A stretch of DNA of 64,000 bases from Bog-756 sp963828385 (GCA_963828385.1 CAWHEF010000002.1:1860001-1924000), one strand, 5' to 3'; counted from the stretch's first letter, positions 34,600 through 44,591 are shown. Translations and numbers: made by a program. Notes: a model not told the origin generated them from the letters alone.

Positions 34600-35031
34600 C
34601 TAGGCCTTCTCGGGTACCACCGCCGTCGCCGTCCCGACCACCTTCTCCTCGCCGTCGTCGTTGTGCAGGCGCACATCGAGATCGACAAGATGATCCTCGC
34701 CCTCGGTCCGCTTGCCGGCAACCACGATCTTGGTGTGGAGGTTCTCCTTGGGCCAGGTCTGCTTGGCGAAGCGGACCTGAAATCGCCGGATGTTGCCGAC
34801 GCCGACGAAATCACTGATGGCCGAACCGAGCAGGCCCATGGAGAACATCCCGTGACCGAACACACTCGGCTGGCCGGCTGCGGTGGCCGCCACCTCGTCG
34901 TGGTGCATCGGGTTGAAGTCCCCCGAGGCTCCTGCGTACACGACGAGGTCGGTCCGGGTCAGGACGTGGGAGCGGACGGGTGCTTCCTCTCCCTCGGCGT
35001 AGTCGTCGAAGCTCCGAACTGCCTCACCCAT
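34600..35031 (-). CDS. MaoC-like (R)-hydratase domain protein
   Basis: 143 residues; ATG at 35031 preceded by GGAGGGTGGGG. A hot-dog fold with the hydratase motif YAGASGDFNPMHHDEVAA (the Asp and His of the D-x4-H pair) and FGHGMFSMGLLGSAISDFVG. C-terminal strands: VRFAKQTWPKENLHTKIVV. Resembles the HadB/Rv0636-type hydratases that normally pair with a partner subunit. No HadA/HadC partner is adjacent. Hydrates or dehydrates (R)-3-hydroxyacyl-CoA, in fatty-acid synthesis or beta-oxidation variants. Confidence 0.85.
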   Translation of the reverse strand: MGEAVRSFDDYAEGEEAPVRSHVLTRTDLVVYAGASGDFNPMHHDEVAATAAGQPSVFGHGMFSMGLLGSAISDFVGVGNIRRFQVRFAKQTWPKENLHTKIVVAGKRTEGEDHLVDLDVRLHNDDGEEKVVGTATAVVPEKA

Positions 35032-35179
35032 CCCCCACCCTCCGTCGCTCTCGAAGTACGGTACTGCGCTCGTGCCGTACCGTTGATCTCTCCGGCGCCA
35101 TCCTGGCACAGGCTGCTTTCGGGCTCCACACCCCGGGGGCCGGTGAGATCAGCCTCGGGAGCCACATCCCCCACGGCCA

Positions 35180-35185
35180 TATACT
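35180..35185 (+). promoter_or_regulatory. TATACT -10 box before the alpha-mannosidase
   Basis: TATACT ends eight bases before the ATG at 35194, so the transcript is leaderless or nearly so. No ribosome-binding sequence is present between them. Confidence 0.4.
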
Positions 35186-35193
35186 CGCTCCCC

Positions 35194-38100
35194 ATGGCCA
35201 AGGAGGACTCGCTGCGGGTCGCCCGCATCCTCCGGGTCTTCAACGAATTCGTCCGACCCGCCCGGCACGGGGCGAGCGCTCCACTTGACGTGGCCGCCCA
35301 CCACGTCCACGGTGAGCCGGTTCCCTACGAAGAGGCCGTCCTCGCCGACTACGTGCCCTTCGCCATCGGCGACGCCTGGGGAACGGCCTGGGGCACCACC
35401 TGGTTCCGGCTTCAGGGGGAGATCCCGAAGGAATGGTCCGGAAACGAGGTGCGCCTCCGGTTCTCGGTCGGCAACGCCGGCGAGACGGGATTCGGCGCCG
35501 AGTCGCTCCTCTATCGGGACGGCACCCCGGTCCAAGGGCTCTCGCCCAACCATCGCGACCACCGGCTCGCCGATGCCGTCGACGGGGGCGAGCTCATCGA
35601 GCTCTACGTCGAAGCGGCGGCGAACCCGCGTCCGCCCTGGGGGGCCAACGTCTGGCCCCTCCTCATGCCCGAGCCCGACGGTCCGTCCCTGTTCACCTTG
35701 GCCGAAGCCGGCCTCCTCGCCGTGGACGGGGAATTCGAGTCGTTCTTCCAGGACTTCCGGATCGCCGCCGAGCTCCTGATCTCACTGCCGGAGCCCGAAC
35801 CCCGCCGGGCCCGCCTGCTCGCCGGGCTGGAGCACGCGTCCGACCTCCTCGATCTGCCCGACGTCGTCGCCAGTTGGACGAAGGCCGCGCCGGTCGTCCA
35901 CGAGCTCCTCGACGAACGGGCCTCCTCCTCGTCCCACCGGGTGAGTGTCGTGGGCCACGCCCACCTCGACACGGCCTGGCTGTGGCCGTTGCGGGAGACG
36001 ATCCGCAAGTGCGCTCGCACGTTCTCGACCGCCCTCTGCCTCATGGAGCGCTATCCCGAGTACCGCTTCGTGATCTCCCAGGCCCAGCACCTGGCCTGGA
36101 TGCGCGACCTCTATCCGGCCATCTGGGAACGCCTCAAGGCCAGGATCGCAGAAGGCCGGATCGAGCCCACCGGGAGCATGTGGATCGAGGCCGACTGCAA
36201 CGTCCCCTCGGGAGAGTCACTGGTCCGCCAGATCGTCTTCGGCAAGCGCTTCTATCTGGACGAGCTGGGGATCGAGACCGAGGACGTCTGGCTTCCCGAC
36301 GTCTTCGGCTACTCGGCGGCACTGCCGCAGATCATGCGCCTCGGCGGCGCCCACCGGTTCCTGACCCAGAAGCTCTCCTGGAACCAGTACGACGACATGC
36401 CCCATCACACGTTCTACTGGGAAGGAATCGACGGCTCGCGCGTCTTCACCCACTTCCCACCGGCCGACACCTACGGCGGGCAGATGACCGCGCAGGAGCT
36501 CCGCCACTCGGTGTCGAACTTCCGGGACCACGAACACTCACGACGTTCGCTCTACCTCTACGGCCATAGTGACGGCGGTGGCGGACCGACCGAGATCATG
36601 CTCGAATCGGCGAGGCGTCTCGCCGACTCCGAGGGCCTGCCGCTCCTCGTCCACGAGGGGCCAAAGGCCTTCTTCGAGCAGGCGGAAGCCGAGATCGACC
36701 GTCCCGCGGTGTGGGTCGGCGAGCTCTACTTCGAGCACCATCGCGGCACCTACACGACCCAGGGTGCGACCAAGCGCGGCAACAGGCTCGGTGAGCTGGC
36801 ACTGCGCGACGCCGAGCTCTTCTCGACTCTGGTCGGGGATCCGTACCCGCACGAACGCCTCCGGCAGGCGTGGCAGACGCTTCTCGTCAACCAGTTCCAC
36901 GACATCATCCCCGGTTCGGGCATCCATTGGGTCTACGAGGACGCGCGCGTCGCCTACCAGGAGGTGGAGGACTGCGCCGGCGAGATCGTCGAGGATGCGC
37001 TGGGTTCCCTGACGGCGACCATCGACACCGCCGGGCTCGCCCACCCCGTCGTAGTCTGGAACTCGCTCTCCCACGCCCGACAGGGGATCGTGGAGGTCGA
37101 AGGGCCGGAAGCTTCAACGACGGCCCGGGCATCCGACGGGTCCTCGGTTCCCCTTCAGCATCTCGACGACGGCAGGGCTGTCTTCGTGGCCGATGTGCCG
37201 TCGTGCGGGTACCGGGCCTTCGAACTGGCAACTGGACCTGCGGAGACCGTCGGGGGGACGGCCGGGACGACGGTGGAGGTGGAGGACTCGGCCGACGGGC
37301 GGGTCCTCCACGTCCTCGACAACGGCGTCCTACGGGTGGTGGTCGACCATGACGGGCTCGTCTCCTCCATCCTCGACAGGCGCGTCGACCGCCACGTGCT
37401 GGCCGAGGGAGCCCGGGGCAACCTCCTCCAGCTCCATCCCGACTATCCCAACTTCTTCGAGGCATGGGACATCGATGCCTGGTATCGCCACCGGAGAGAG
37501 GACCTCATCGCAGTCGACGCCATCGACATCATGGAGACCGGGCCGGTTCGGGCGTCCGTGCGAGTCGTGAGGTCCTTTTCCGGCTCGTCCATCACGCAGA
37601 CGCTCAGCCTCGCGTCCGGCTCGCCTCTCCTGCGGGTCGACAACGAGGTGGAGTGGCACGAGACCAACCGACTGCTCAAAGTGGCGTTTCCGGTGGCCGT
37701 CAGGAGCCCGAGGGCGACCTACGAGATCCAGTACGGGCACGTCGAGCGGCCGACGCACGCCAACACGAGTTGGGACGCCGCCCGCTTCGAGGTCTGCGGC
37801 CACAAGTGGGCCGACCTCTCCGAGCCCGGGTACGGCGTGGCCCTGCTCAACGACTGCAAGTACGGCCACGACATCACCGACGGCGTCATCCGGCTCTCCC
37901 TCCTCCGATCGCCCAACTGGCCCGATCCGAGAGCGGACCGCGGACACCACCGGTTCGCCTACGGGCTGCTCCCCCATCCCGGCGACCTGCGCGACGCCGG
38001 CGTCGTCGATGCCGGTTACGACTTCAACGTGCCCCTCCGGGTCGTGCCCACCACGCCACACGATGGGGAACGGCCCCCAACCGGTTCGTTCTTCGACCCG

Positions 38101-38358
38101 GACGCCGGCAATGTCGTGCTCGAGGTGGTGAAGGGCGCCGATGACGGGTCAGGTGCCACGGTGGTGCGCCTGTACGAGGCATGGGGCGGGCGCGGACCGG
38201 TCAGGTTGTCCGTCCCGTTTCGCCCGTCGAGAGCGGTCCGCACCGATCTCCTCGAGCGGGAGCTCGAGCCCGTCGCCGTCGTCGGTCGGGCCATCGAGCT
38301 GGACCTCGGTCCCTTCGAGATCGTCACCGTCCGGATCGACCACGATCAGGGAAGCTGA
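35194..38358 (+). CDS. GH38 alpha-mannosidase
   Basis: 1,054 residues, typical of bacterial GH38 enzymes. Zinc site and catalysis: H257 and D259 in GHAHLDTAWLWP, nucleophile D369 in WLPDVFGYSAALPQI, and H569 in NQFHDIIPGSG. The N-terminal ~240 residues form the beta-rich ancillary region; the C-terminal ~450 residues are the beta-sandwich domains. No signal peptide, so it probably trims alpha-mannosides in the cytoplasm, for example from recycled glycans. No sugar transporter is adjacent. Starts from a TATACT box without a ribosome site. Confidence 0.93.
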   Translation: MAKEDSLRVARILRVFNEFVRPARHGASAPLDVAAHHVHGEPVPYEEAVLADYVPFAIGDAWGTAWGTTWFRLQGEIPKEWSGNEVRLRFSVGNAGETGFGAESLLYRDGTPVQGLSPNHRDHRLADAVDGGELIELYVEAAANPRPPWGANVWPLLMPEPDGPSLFTLAEAGLLAVDGEFESFFQDFRIAAELLISLPEPEPRRARLLAGLEHASDLLDLPDVVASWTKAAPVVHELLDERASSSSHRVSVVGHAHLDTAWLWPLRETIRKCARTFSTALCLMERYPEYRFVISQAQHLAWMRDLYPAIWERLKARIAEGRIEPTGSMWIEADCNVPSGESLVRQIVFGKRFYLDELGIETEDVWLPDVFGYSAALPQIMRLGGAHRFLTQKLSWNQYDDMPHHTFYWEGIDGSRVFTHFPPADTYGGQMTAQELRHSVSNFRDHEHSRRSLYLYGHSDGGGGPTEIMLESARRLADSEGLPLLVHEGPKAFFEQAEAEIDRPAVWVGELYFEHHRGTYTTQGATKRGNRLGELALRDAELFSTLVGDPYPHERLRQAWQTLLVNQFHDIIPGSGIHWVYEDARVAYQEVEDCAGEIVEDALGSLTATIDTAGLAHPVVVWNSLSHARQGIVEVEGPEASTTARASDGSSVPLQHLDDGRAVFVADVPSCGYRAFELATGPAETVGGTAGTTVEVEDSADGRVLHVLDNGVLRVVVDHDGLVSSILDRRVDRHVLAEGARGNLLQLHPDYPNFFEAWDIDAWYRHRREDLIAVDAIDIMETGPVRASVRVVRSFSGSSITQTLSLASGSPLLRVDNEVEWHETNRLLKVAFPVAVRSPRATYEIQYGHVERPTHANTSWDAARFEVCGHKWADLSEPGYGVALLNDCKYGHDITDGVIRLSLLRSPNWPDPRADRGHHRFAYGLLPHPGDLRDAGVVDAGYDFNVPLRVVPTTPHDGERPPTGSFFDPDAGNVVLEVVKGADDGSGATVVRLYEAWGGRGPVRLSVPFRPSRAVRTDLLERELEPVAVVGRAIELDLGPFEIVTVRIDHDQGS

Positions 38359-38365
38359 TCCGAGC

Positions 38366-38440
38366 GGGGCCGGGCAGCCCCGGTCGCCGCCGAGTAGGCC
38401 GGAGCGGGGGCCGAGTAGGGCCGAGCAGCCCCGGTCGCCC
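38366..38440 (+). repeat. imperfect GC-rich duplication in a convergent gap
   Basis: GGGCAGCCCCGGTCGCCG and, about 50 bp on, GAGCAGCCCCGGTCGCCC, with GCCGAGTAGG also appearing twice between them. Lies between the mannosidase and the aldo/keto reductase stops. Confidence 0.6.
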
Positions 38441-38449
38441 GGGACGGCC

Positions 38450-39295
38450 TCACCCCAGCTCGGCGAGCGACTGGTCGTCGAGTGAAATCTCCTCCACGGC
38501 CAGGTTCACCTCGAGATGCTCCAGCGAGGACGTCCCCGGGATCACGATCACGAGCGGTGCCTGGTGGAGAAGCCACGCCAGCGCGACCTGGGCCGGGGTG
38601 ATCCCGAGCCGACGGGCGGCGTCGACGACGGGGGTCGAGGTGAGCACCGGGTTGTCGGGCACGAAGGCCGAGCCCAACGGAAAGAACGGCACGTAGGGCA
38701 CGGCGTCGACCCGGGTGGCGTCGAAGACGTCCTGCCCGGAGCGGTTCGCGAGGTTGTACTCGTTCTGGACGCAGGCGATGTCGATACGGCTTTTCGCCTC
38801 GCGGTACTCGTCGAGGGTCACGTTGCTCAAGCCGATGGCACCGATCAACCCTTCGTCACGCAGGGCGATCATGGCATCGAGCTGCTCGGCGATCGGGACA
38901 TCGGTCTCGGGGTGGCGCCGGAGGTTCACCACCGGCACCTGGTCGAGCTCGAGGGAGCGCAGATTGGCCTCGACACCGGCCCGGAGCTCTTCGGGACGCT
39001 GGGCACTCAGCCAGCCTCCCTCGTCATCCCGGACGGCGCCGACCTTCGACACCAGGACCAGGTCGTCCGGGTACGGATAGAGGGCCTCGTGGATGAGCTC
39101 GTTCGCCACGTCGGGCCCGTAGAACTGAGCGGTGTCGATGTGGTTGACGCCGGCCTCCCTGGCCCGCCTGAGCACGGCGAGGGCGGCGTCCCGGTCCTTC
39201 GGCGGTCCGAGAACCCCCGGTCCGGGGAGCTGCATGGCCCCGAATCCCACACGCCGCACCGGTCGATCGGCCAGGACGACGACGTTCGATGCCAT
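38450..39295 (-). CDS. aldo/keto reductase
   Basis: 281 residues. (beta/alpha)8 barrel with FGAMQLPG at the N-terminus, the catalytic Asp in GVNHIDTAQFYG (Tyr follows), Lys in LVLVSKVGA, and the late NADPH-binding segment IPGTSSLEHLEVNLA. The His of the tetrad is in VNLRRHPETDV. Reduces aldehydes or ketones with NADPH; the substrate is unknown. ATG at 39295 chosen by conservation; no ribosome site is evident. Confidence 0.9.
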   Translation of the reverse strand: MASNVVVLADRPVRRVGFGAMQLPGPGVLGPPKDRDAALAVLRRAREAGVNHIDTAQFYGPDVANELIHEALYPYPDDLVLVSKVGAVRDDEGGWLSAQRPEELRAGVEANLRSLELDQVPVVNLRRHPETDVPIAEQLDAMIALRDEGLIGAIGLSNVTLDEYREAKSRIDIACVQNEYNLANRSGQDVFDATRVDAVPYVPFFPLGSAFVPDNPVLTSTPVVDAARRLGITPAQVALAWLLHQAPLVIVIPGTSSLEHLEVNLAVEEISLDDQSLAELG

Positions 39296-39363
39296 GACGT
39301 CATTCTGACCCGCCGAAACCACCCGTGCGAGAGCCTTCCGGGACGGCGTGCCACGATGGAGGA

Positions 39364-40224
39364 GTGGATGCCGAACGGGTCGTCTTCACCGGGTTCGAGG
39401 ACGTGCACCTGGTGGCCGACGTACGAGGCAGCCCGACCGACTGGCCCGTCGTCTTCCTCCACGGCGGCGGCCAGACCCGCTTCGCGTGGGGGTCGGCCGC
39501 CGAGACCATCGCCGCCCACGGCTGGCGGACGGTGGCCCTGGACCTACGAGGCCACGGTGAGAGCGGCTGGGCCCCGGGCGGCGACTACTCCTTCACTGCG
39601 TTCGGAGCCGACTGCCTGGCGGTCATCGATCAGCTCGGCGCACCGGCGGTCCTGGTCGGCGCCTCGCTCGGTGGGCTCTCGGCGCTCCTGGCCGAAGGTA
39701 CGAGCGATCGGGTCGTCTCGAGCGGTCTCGTCCTGGTTGACATCACGGCCAAGGCCAACCCGGAAGGGATCGCCCGGATCGAGATGTTCATGCGCTCGGG
39801 GTCGGAGGGCTTTGCCACCTTGAGGGATGCCGCAGACGCCATCGCCGCCTACACACCGAACCGTCGGCGCCAGTTCAACCCGGAAGGCCTGAAGAAGGTG
39901 CTCCGCCAACGCCAGGGGAGGTGGTACTGGCACTGGGACCCCGCCTTCATCAACCGGGAGCAGCCCGAGGTGGTCCCCGACCGCCTCCTCGGCCTCCTCG
40001 ACGTGGCCATGGACAACATCAGGGTCCCGACCATGCTCGTCAGGGGCATGCTGAGCGACGTGGTCACCCAGGAGGGCGTCGACGACCTCATGGGCCGGAT
40101 CCCCGACGCGTCGGTGGTGGACGTCGACGGTGCCGCACACATGATCGCCGGTGATCGCAACGACGTCTTCGCCGACGCCGTCGTGTCGTTCCTCGAGCAG
40201 CGGGTGCGGCCCACCATCGGTTGA
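39364..40224 (+). CDS. alpha/beta hydrolase
   Basis: 286 residues from a GTG at 39364 (an upstream GTG at 39325 is possible). Oxyanion motif FLHGGGQTRFAWG, nucleophile elbow VGASLGGLSALLA and final His in DVDGAAHMIAGDRNDVF. Core sequence DLRGHGESGW is typical of epoxide-hydrolase/haloperoxidase-like enzymes. A CACGAT box six bases before the GTG echoes the leaderless pattern. Converges on the thioesterase gene. Substrate unknown. Confidence 0.88.
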   Translation: MDAERVVFTGFEDVHLVADVRGSPTDWPVVFLHGGGQTRFAWGSAAETIAAHGWRTVALDLRGHGESGWAPGGDYSFTAFGADCLAVIDQLGAPAVLVGASLGGLSALLAEGTSDRVVSSGLVLVDITAKANPEGIARIEMFMRSGSEGFATLRDAADAIAAYTPNRRRQFNPEGLKKVLRQRQGRWYWHWDPAFINREQPEVVPDRLLGLLDVAMDNIRVPTMLVRGMLSDVVTQEGVDDLMGRIPDASVVDVDGAAHMIAGDRNDVFADAVVSFLEQRVRPTIG

Positions 40225-40273
40225 CGCTTGCCCACGGGTACCGGGTACCGGGTCGAACCAGTCGATGCGGAGC

Positions 40274-41172
40274 TCAGGCGTTCGCCCTCGTCCCCCCGGG
40301 GGGCCGCTGTCCCTCGGGGAACCCGCGGACCATGTTGTCCTGGACGAACGAGGCCACGAGACGGCCGTCCTCGGTGAAGATGTGGGCCCGTCCGTAGAGT
40401 CGGCCTCCGCCCGCATAGGGGCTCTCGTGGGCGAGCAGATGCCACTGCCGAGGCATCGACCGGCTCATGGAAGGTCACGGTATGGGTGAGCACGCTCGTC
40501 GAGATCGAGACATGGGCCATCGACTGGCCGACCCCGGCGTGAGGGCGCATGGCCGTCCCGATGAGGAAGCCGTCGGTGGCGTAGGCCAGCAGAGCCTGGC
40601 CCACCGTCCCCCGTCGTCTCTCGAGGCCGTGAACCGGGTCCAGACGAGGAGCTCGGCCGGACCGACCGCCTCGGGGTCGCCGACGTCGATCCCGTCGACC
40701 ACCCGGATCTCCCAGGCCGTCCCGGTGCCGTGGCTGGAGAGGGGCGCATCGGCGGGTGCTCCAACCTCGGGGGGTGACGTCTGCATGCCGGATGAGGTCG
40801 GGCTCGGCCGAGCTCAGGAGGGCGATCGACCGGCTGCAGACCCTGTCGCCCTGGGCGACGGTTATGGTCACGCTGCCAGGGCCCGACCCAGGTGGACGGG
40901 CTCGACGTCGATCTCCAAGACGGCGTCCGGGGACGCTCCGCGGGCAAAGACGGTGTGGACCGACTTGACCTCCTTGGTGGGGTCGGCGCCGGCCGCCGCC
41001 ACGATGGTCTGAGCCAGGAGCTGACCTCCGAAGACCACGCCACCGGGGCCGGTGTCGACGTTCCCGGCCCGGAACGTGTGCTCGCCGGCCGGCTCGAGCT
41101 CGAGGGCGGATCGGAGGTCGGGCCGGAGCGATCCGGTCTGTGCGTCCGGCGGTTTCCGTCTCCGCTGCTCAC
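40274..41172 (-). CDS. tesB: acyl-CoA thioesterase II (TesB family), several frameshifts
   Basis: About 295 codons across at least four indels. In order: LRSALELEPAGEHTFRAG, GVVFGGQLLAQTIVAAAGADP, VKSVHTVFARGASPDAVLEI, VTVAQGDRVCSRSIALLSS-like strand, and the second hot-dog domain with GTVGQALLAYATDGFLIGTA. Then SISTSVLTHTVTFHEPVD, HLLAHESPYAGGGRLYGRAHIFTEDG and LVASFVQDNMVRG. This is the full two-domain TesB order, with the GGQLLAQ hallmark. Hydrolyses acyl-CoA to free acid. The GTG overlaps the stop of the dehydrogenase (GTGA), so the two are one unit. Frames must be corrected before any residue-level claim. Confidence 0.8.
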
Positions 41173-42474
41173 GACGCGGTCACCACGTGCTCGAGGTACT
41201 CGGCCAGCTTCTTGCGGGCCTCCTCCCGCCGGGCGGGGAGGTGGGCGGTGGGCCAGAGCGCCCGGAGGGCCCGTAGCCCTTCAGCACCTCGCGGGCCACG
41301 GTGATCTTGTGCACCTCGGTCGGCCCGTCGACCACGCTCATGATGGGGGCCATCATCCACATGCCGGCGAACGGCATCTCGTTGGACACCCCGAGGGCGC
41401 CGTGGGCGTGCATCGACCGCCACACGGCGTCGTGGACCACCTTCGGGGGTCAGCGCCTTGATGGCGGCGATGTTCTTGCGGACCGTGCGCGTAGTCCTTG
41501 GTGTTGTCGATCTCCCAGGCCGTGTACAGGACGAGCAGCCGGAACTGCTGGAGCTCGGCGTAGGAGTCGGCGATGTCGCCCTGGATGAACTCCTTGCGGG
41601 CCAGCAGGCTGCCCTGGGTCTCGCGGCTGAGCACCCGCTCGCAGAGCAGGTCGAGTGCCTGCTGGCAGATGGCCACCGACCGCATGGCGTGGTGCACCCG
41701 ACCGCCGCCCAGCCGGGTCTGGGCGATGGCGAAGGCCTGGCCCTCGCCGCCGAGCAGGCTGTCGGCCGGCACCCGGACGTCGTCGTAGTGGATGAGGGCG
41801 TGCATCCCCTCGTCCTCCGACTCGCCGGCCAGGCCCGACGTGGCGGACGATGTCGACACCCGGGGTGTCGGTCGGGACGAGGAACATCGACGCGCCCTGG
41901 TAGACGCTCACGTCGGGGTCGGTGATGGCCATCACGATGAGGAAGGCGGCGGTGCGGGCGTTGGACGAGAAGTACTTCCACCCGTTGATGACCCACTCGT
42001 CGCCGTCGCGCACGGCCCGGCAGGTGAACTGCTTGGGGTCCGAGCCGGCCTGGGGCTCGGTCATCGAGTAGCAGGAGAAGACCTCGCCGTCGAGGAGCGG
42101 CTGGAGGTAGGCCTGCCTTCTGCTCCTCGGTGCCGTAGTGGGCGATGATCTCGGCGTTCCCGGTGTCGGGGGCCTGGGTGCCGAACACGATCGGGCGCCC
42201 AGCCCGACACGCCGAGGATCTCGTTCAGCAGGGCCAGCTTGAGCTGCCCGTAGCCCTTGCCACCGAGCTCGGGCCCGAGGTGGGCGGCCCACAGGTCGTG
42301 GTCGCGCACCTCCTGCTTCATCGGGTCGACGATCGGCCGCAGCTCGTCGTCGAGCGGGTGGAACTGCCGGTGGGGGTACAGCAGGTCGAGCGGCTCGACC
42401 CGCTCGGCGACGAACTCGCGGGCCCAGTCCAGCTTCGCTTGGAACTCGGGCTCGGTCGAGAAGTCCCAGGCCAT
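41169..42474 (-). CDS. acyl-CoA dehydrogenase (FadE-like), about six frameshifts
   Basis: About 434 codons. Starts MAWDFSTEPEFQAKLDWAREFVAERVEPLD after GGAAAGGAC. Core motifs: HLGPELGGKGYGQLKLALLNEILG, FGTQAPDTGNAEI, CYSMTEPQAGSDPKQFTCRA, INGWKYFSSNARTAAFLIVM, HYDDVRVPADSLLGGEGQAFAIAQTRLGG and MHAHGALGVSNEMPFAGMW. This subgroup (ACAD10/11-like length and HYDDVRVP wording) includes LvaC-type enzymes. Junctions lie near 42196, 42118, 41840, 41490 and 41446 (extra bases) and 41270 (a missing base). Followed by the overlapping thioesterase gene; divergent from the SDR and phosphotransferase genes. Confidence 0.85.
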
Positions 42475-42664
42475 GGCGTCCTTTCCTCTTCGGCTTCGAG
42501 ACCGGGCACGAGCGAGCCGGGCCGGCGGCGAGCGTTCGACGGTCGTGAGCCGTCCACGTGCACGGCGCTCGAGCATACGTAATGTTGCCGGGACCGCATG
42601 TCGTGGGCTCGAGGGCCGGCGGCGGCCGATCGGGCTGGTCGCCGAGCACCAGCGGAAGGGGAAC

Positions 42665-43500
42665 GATGGAGGATCTCGAGGGCAGGGTGGCCCTGGTGAC
42701 CGGGGCCAGCCGCGGCGTGGGCGCGGCCACCGCGGTGGCGCTGGCCGAGGCGGGATGCGACGTCGCCTGTGCGGCCCGGTCGACCCGGGACGGCCCGCAA
42801 CGCACGCGCCGGCACCCTCGACGAGACGGTGGCGCCGGATCGAGGAGACCGGGCGCCGGGGCCTGGCCATCCCCACCAATCTGGCCGTCGACGACGAGGT
42901 CGACGGCCATGGTGGACCGAACCGTCGACCACTTCGGCCGGCTCGACGTCCTCGTCAACAACGCCGCCATCACCTTCGTCGGCGACCTCGACATTCCCCT
43001 CAAGCCGCTTCGACCTGGTCATGCAGGTCAACCTGCGAGCGCCGCTCCTCGCCATCCGAGAGGCCGCTGCCTGCCTTGCGGTCGCGGCGGGGGCACCGTC
43101 GTCAACGTCTCGTCGGTGGCCGCCCTCCACCCCTACCCGTCGCTGATGGCCTACGGCATGTCCAAGATCGGCCTCGAACGGCTGACCGTCGACGCCGCCG
43201 CCCAGCTGGCCCCGGTCGGCATCGCCGTCAATTGCTTCCGCATCGACATGCCGGTGGCCTCCGAGGGCTTCGTCGCCAACACGCCCGGCGCCGACCACTC
43301 CAACTGGGAGCCGTCCGAGGTGGCGGCCGAGGGCATCGTCTGGATGGCCAGGCAACCGCCCTCCTACACGGGGCACCGGGAGAGCATGTTCGCCCTCCGA
43401 CGACGGGCGGGCATCATGTCGCCGAGGGTGCGAGCACCCCATCTCCATCGCTCCACCCGTCGAGCTCATCGGCGGTGCCGGGCCGGGCGAGGGCGCCTGA
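42665..43500 (+). CDS. short-chain dehydrogenase/reductase, several frameshifts
   Basis: About 278 codons after corrections. TGASRGVGAATAVALAEAG near residue 12, NNAAITFVGDLDIPL, MQVNLRAPLLAIREA, GGGTVVNVSSVAALHPYPSLMAYGMSKIGLERL with the Ser and Y-x3-K catalytic residues, and a C-terminal tail ending GAGPGEGA. GGAAGGGGAACG precedes the ATG. The phosphotransferase GTG follows its stop by three bases. Probably reduces an oxo-acyl-CoA or oxidises a hydroxyacyl-CoA. Confidence 0.82.
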
Positions 43501-43503
43501 TCG

Positions 43504-44561
43504 GTGGCGAGCGACGAGGACGCCCTCCGCTCCGCCGGGCTGGTCGACGTCGAGCGTCTCGGCCGGTGGATGGACGAGCAGGGACTGCCCGGGTCCGGCG
43601 AACCCGTCCACGTGCGCTTCATCAGCGGCGGGGCGTCGAACGAGATCTTCGGGATCGTCCGCGGCGGGTTCGACGTCGTCCTGCGTCGGCCACCCATGGG
43701 GGTGCCCAAGGGCAGGAACGAGACCATGCTGCGCGAGTACCGGGTGCTCGAGGCTCTGAACGGCACCGACGTGCCCCACCCCGAGGCGTCTGCGCCTGCG
43801 ACCGATGCCTCGGTGCATCGGCGCGGCCTTCTATCTGATGAGCATGGTGGACGGATGGTCCCCGATGAACACGGACGGCTGGCCGGAGCCCTTCGACACC
43901 GACCTCGACGCCCGGTTCGGGCTCGGTCTCGAGCTGGTGGACGGCATCGCCCGGCTGGCCCGGGTGGACTGGAGGGCGCGGGGACTCGAGGGGTTCGGCA
44001 AGCCCGACGGGTTCCACGACCGCCAGGTCGACCGCTGGCTCGCCCACCTGGACGGCGGTGCAGTTCCGTGAGCTTCCCGGGCTCGACGTGGCCTCCGAGT
44101 GGCTCCGCCGGCACCGGCCCGGACGCTGGGAGCCCGGCATCATCCACGGCGACTACCAGTTCGCCAACGTGATGTTCGCCCATGGAGCGCCGGCCCGGCT
44201 GGCTGCCATCGTCGACTGGGAGATGTCGACCGTCGGCGATCCGCTGCTCGACCTCGGTTGGGTGATGAACGGGTGGACCGACCCGGGCGAGGACCGGACC
44301 ACCGGGTACGTCGACCTGACCGGCATGCCCAGCCGGGCCGCCAGATGCTCGACCACTACGCCGCCGTGAGCGGCCGGGACGTCGAGCGAGATCGACTACT
44401 ACGTCATCCTGGCCCGGTTCAAGCTGGCCATCGTGCTCGAGGCCGGCTACGCCCGGGTGGTCAGGGGCGAAGCGGACAACCCCAGCATGGCCGCCTTCGG
44501 ACCGATCGTGCTCGACACCATGCGGAAGGCGGCCGAGTTGGCGTCCACGACCGATCTCTGA
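43504..44561 (+). CDS. APH-type phosphotransferase (ACAD10/11-kinase-like), several frameshifts
   Basis: About 350 codons. Kinase-fold motifs of the APH/choline-kinase group: GGASNEIFGIVRGGFDVVLRRPP (P-loop-like and Lys), ETMLREYRVLEAL, catalytic IIHGDYQFANVMF (HGDxxxxN), metal-binding VDWEMSTVGDPLLDLGWVMN, and a helical tail ARFKLAIVLEAGYARVVRG. This wording matches the kinase domain of ACAD10/11 and bacterial acyl-CoA kinases such as LvaA, rather than antibiotic-resistance enzymes. At least three indels occur, near 43800, 44060 and 44350-44390. Encoded with an SDR, and divergent from an acyl-CoA dehydrogenase and thioesterase. Confidence 0.83.
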
Positions 44562-44591
44562 CGGTCGCCCTGGGCCTCCTGACGGATCTCT

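Noticed and set aside
43504..44561. Aminoglycoside resistance gene
   Set aside because: Motif wording and neighbours match acyl-CoA-linked kinases rather than antibiotic-modifying enzymes.
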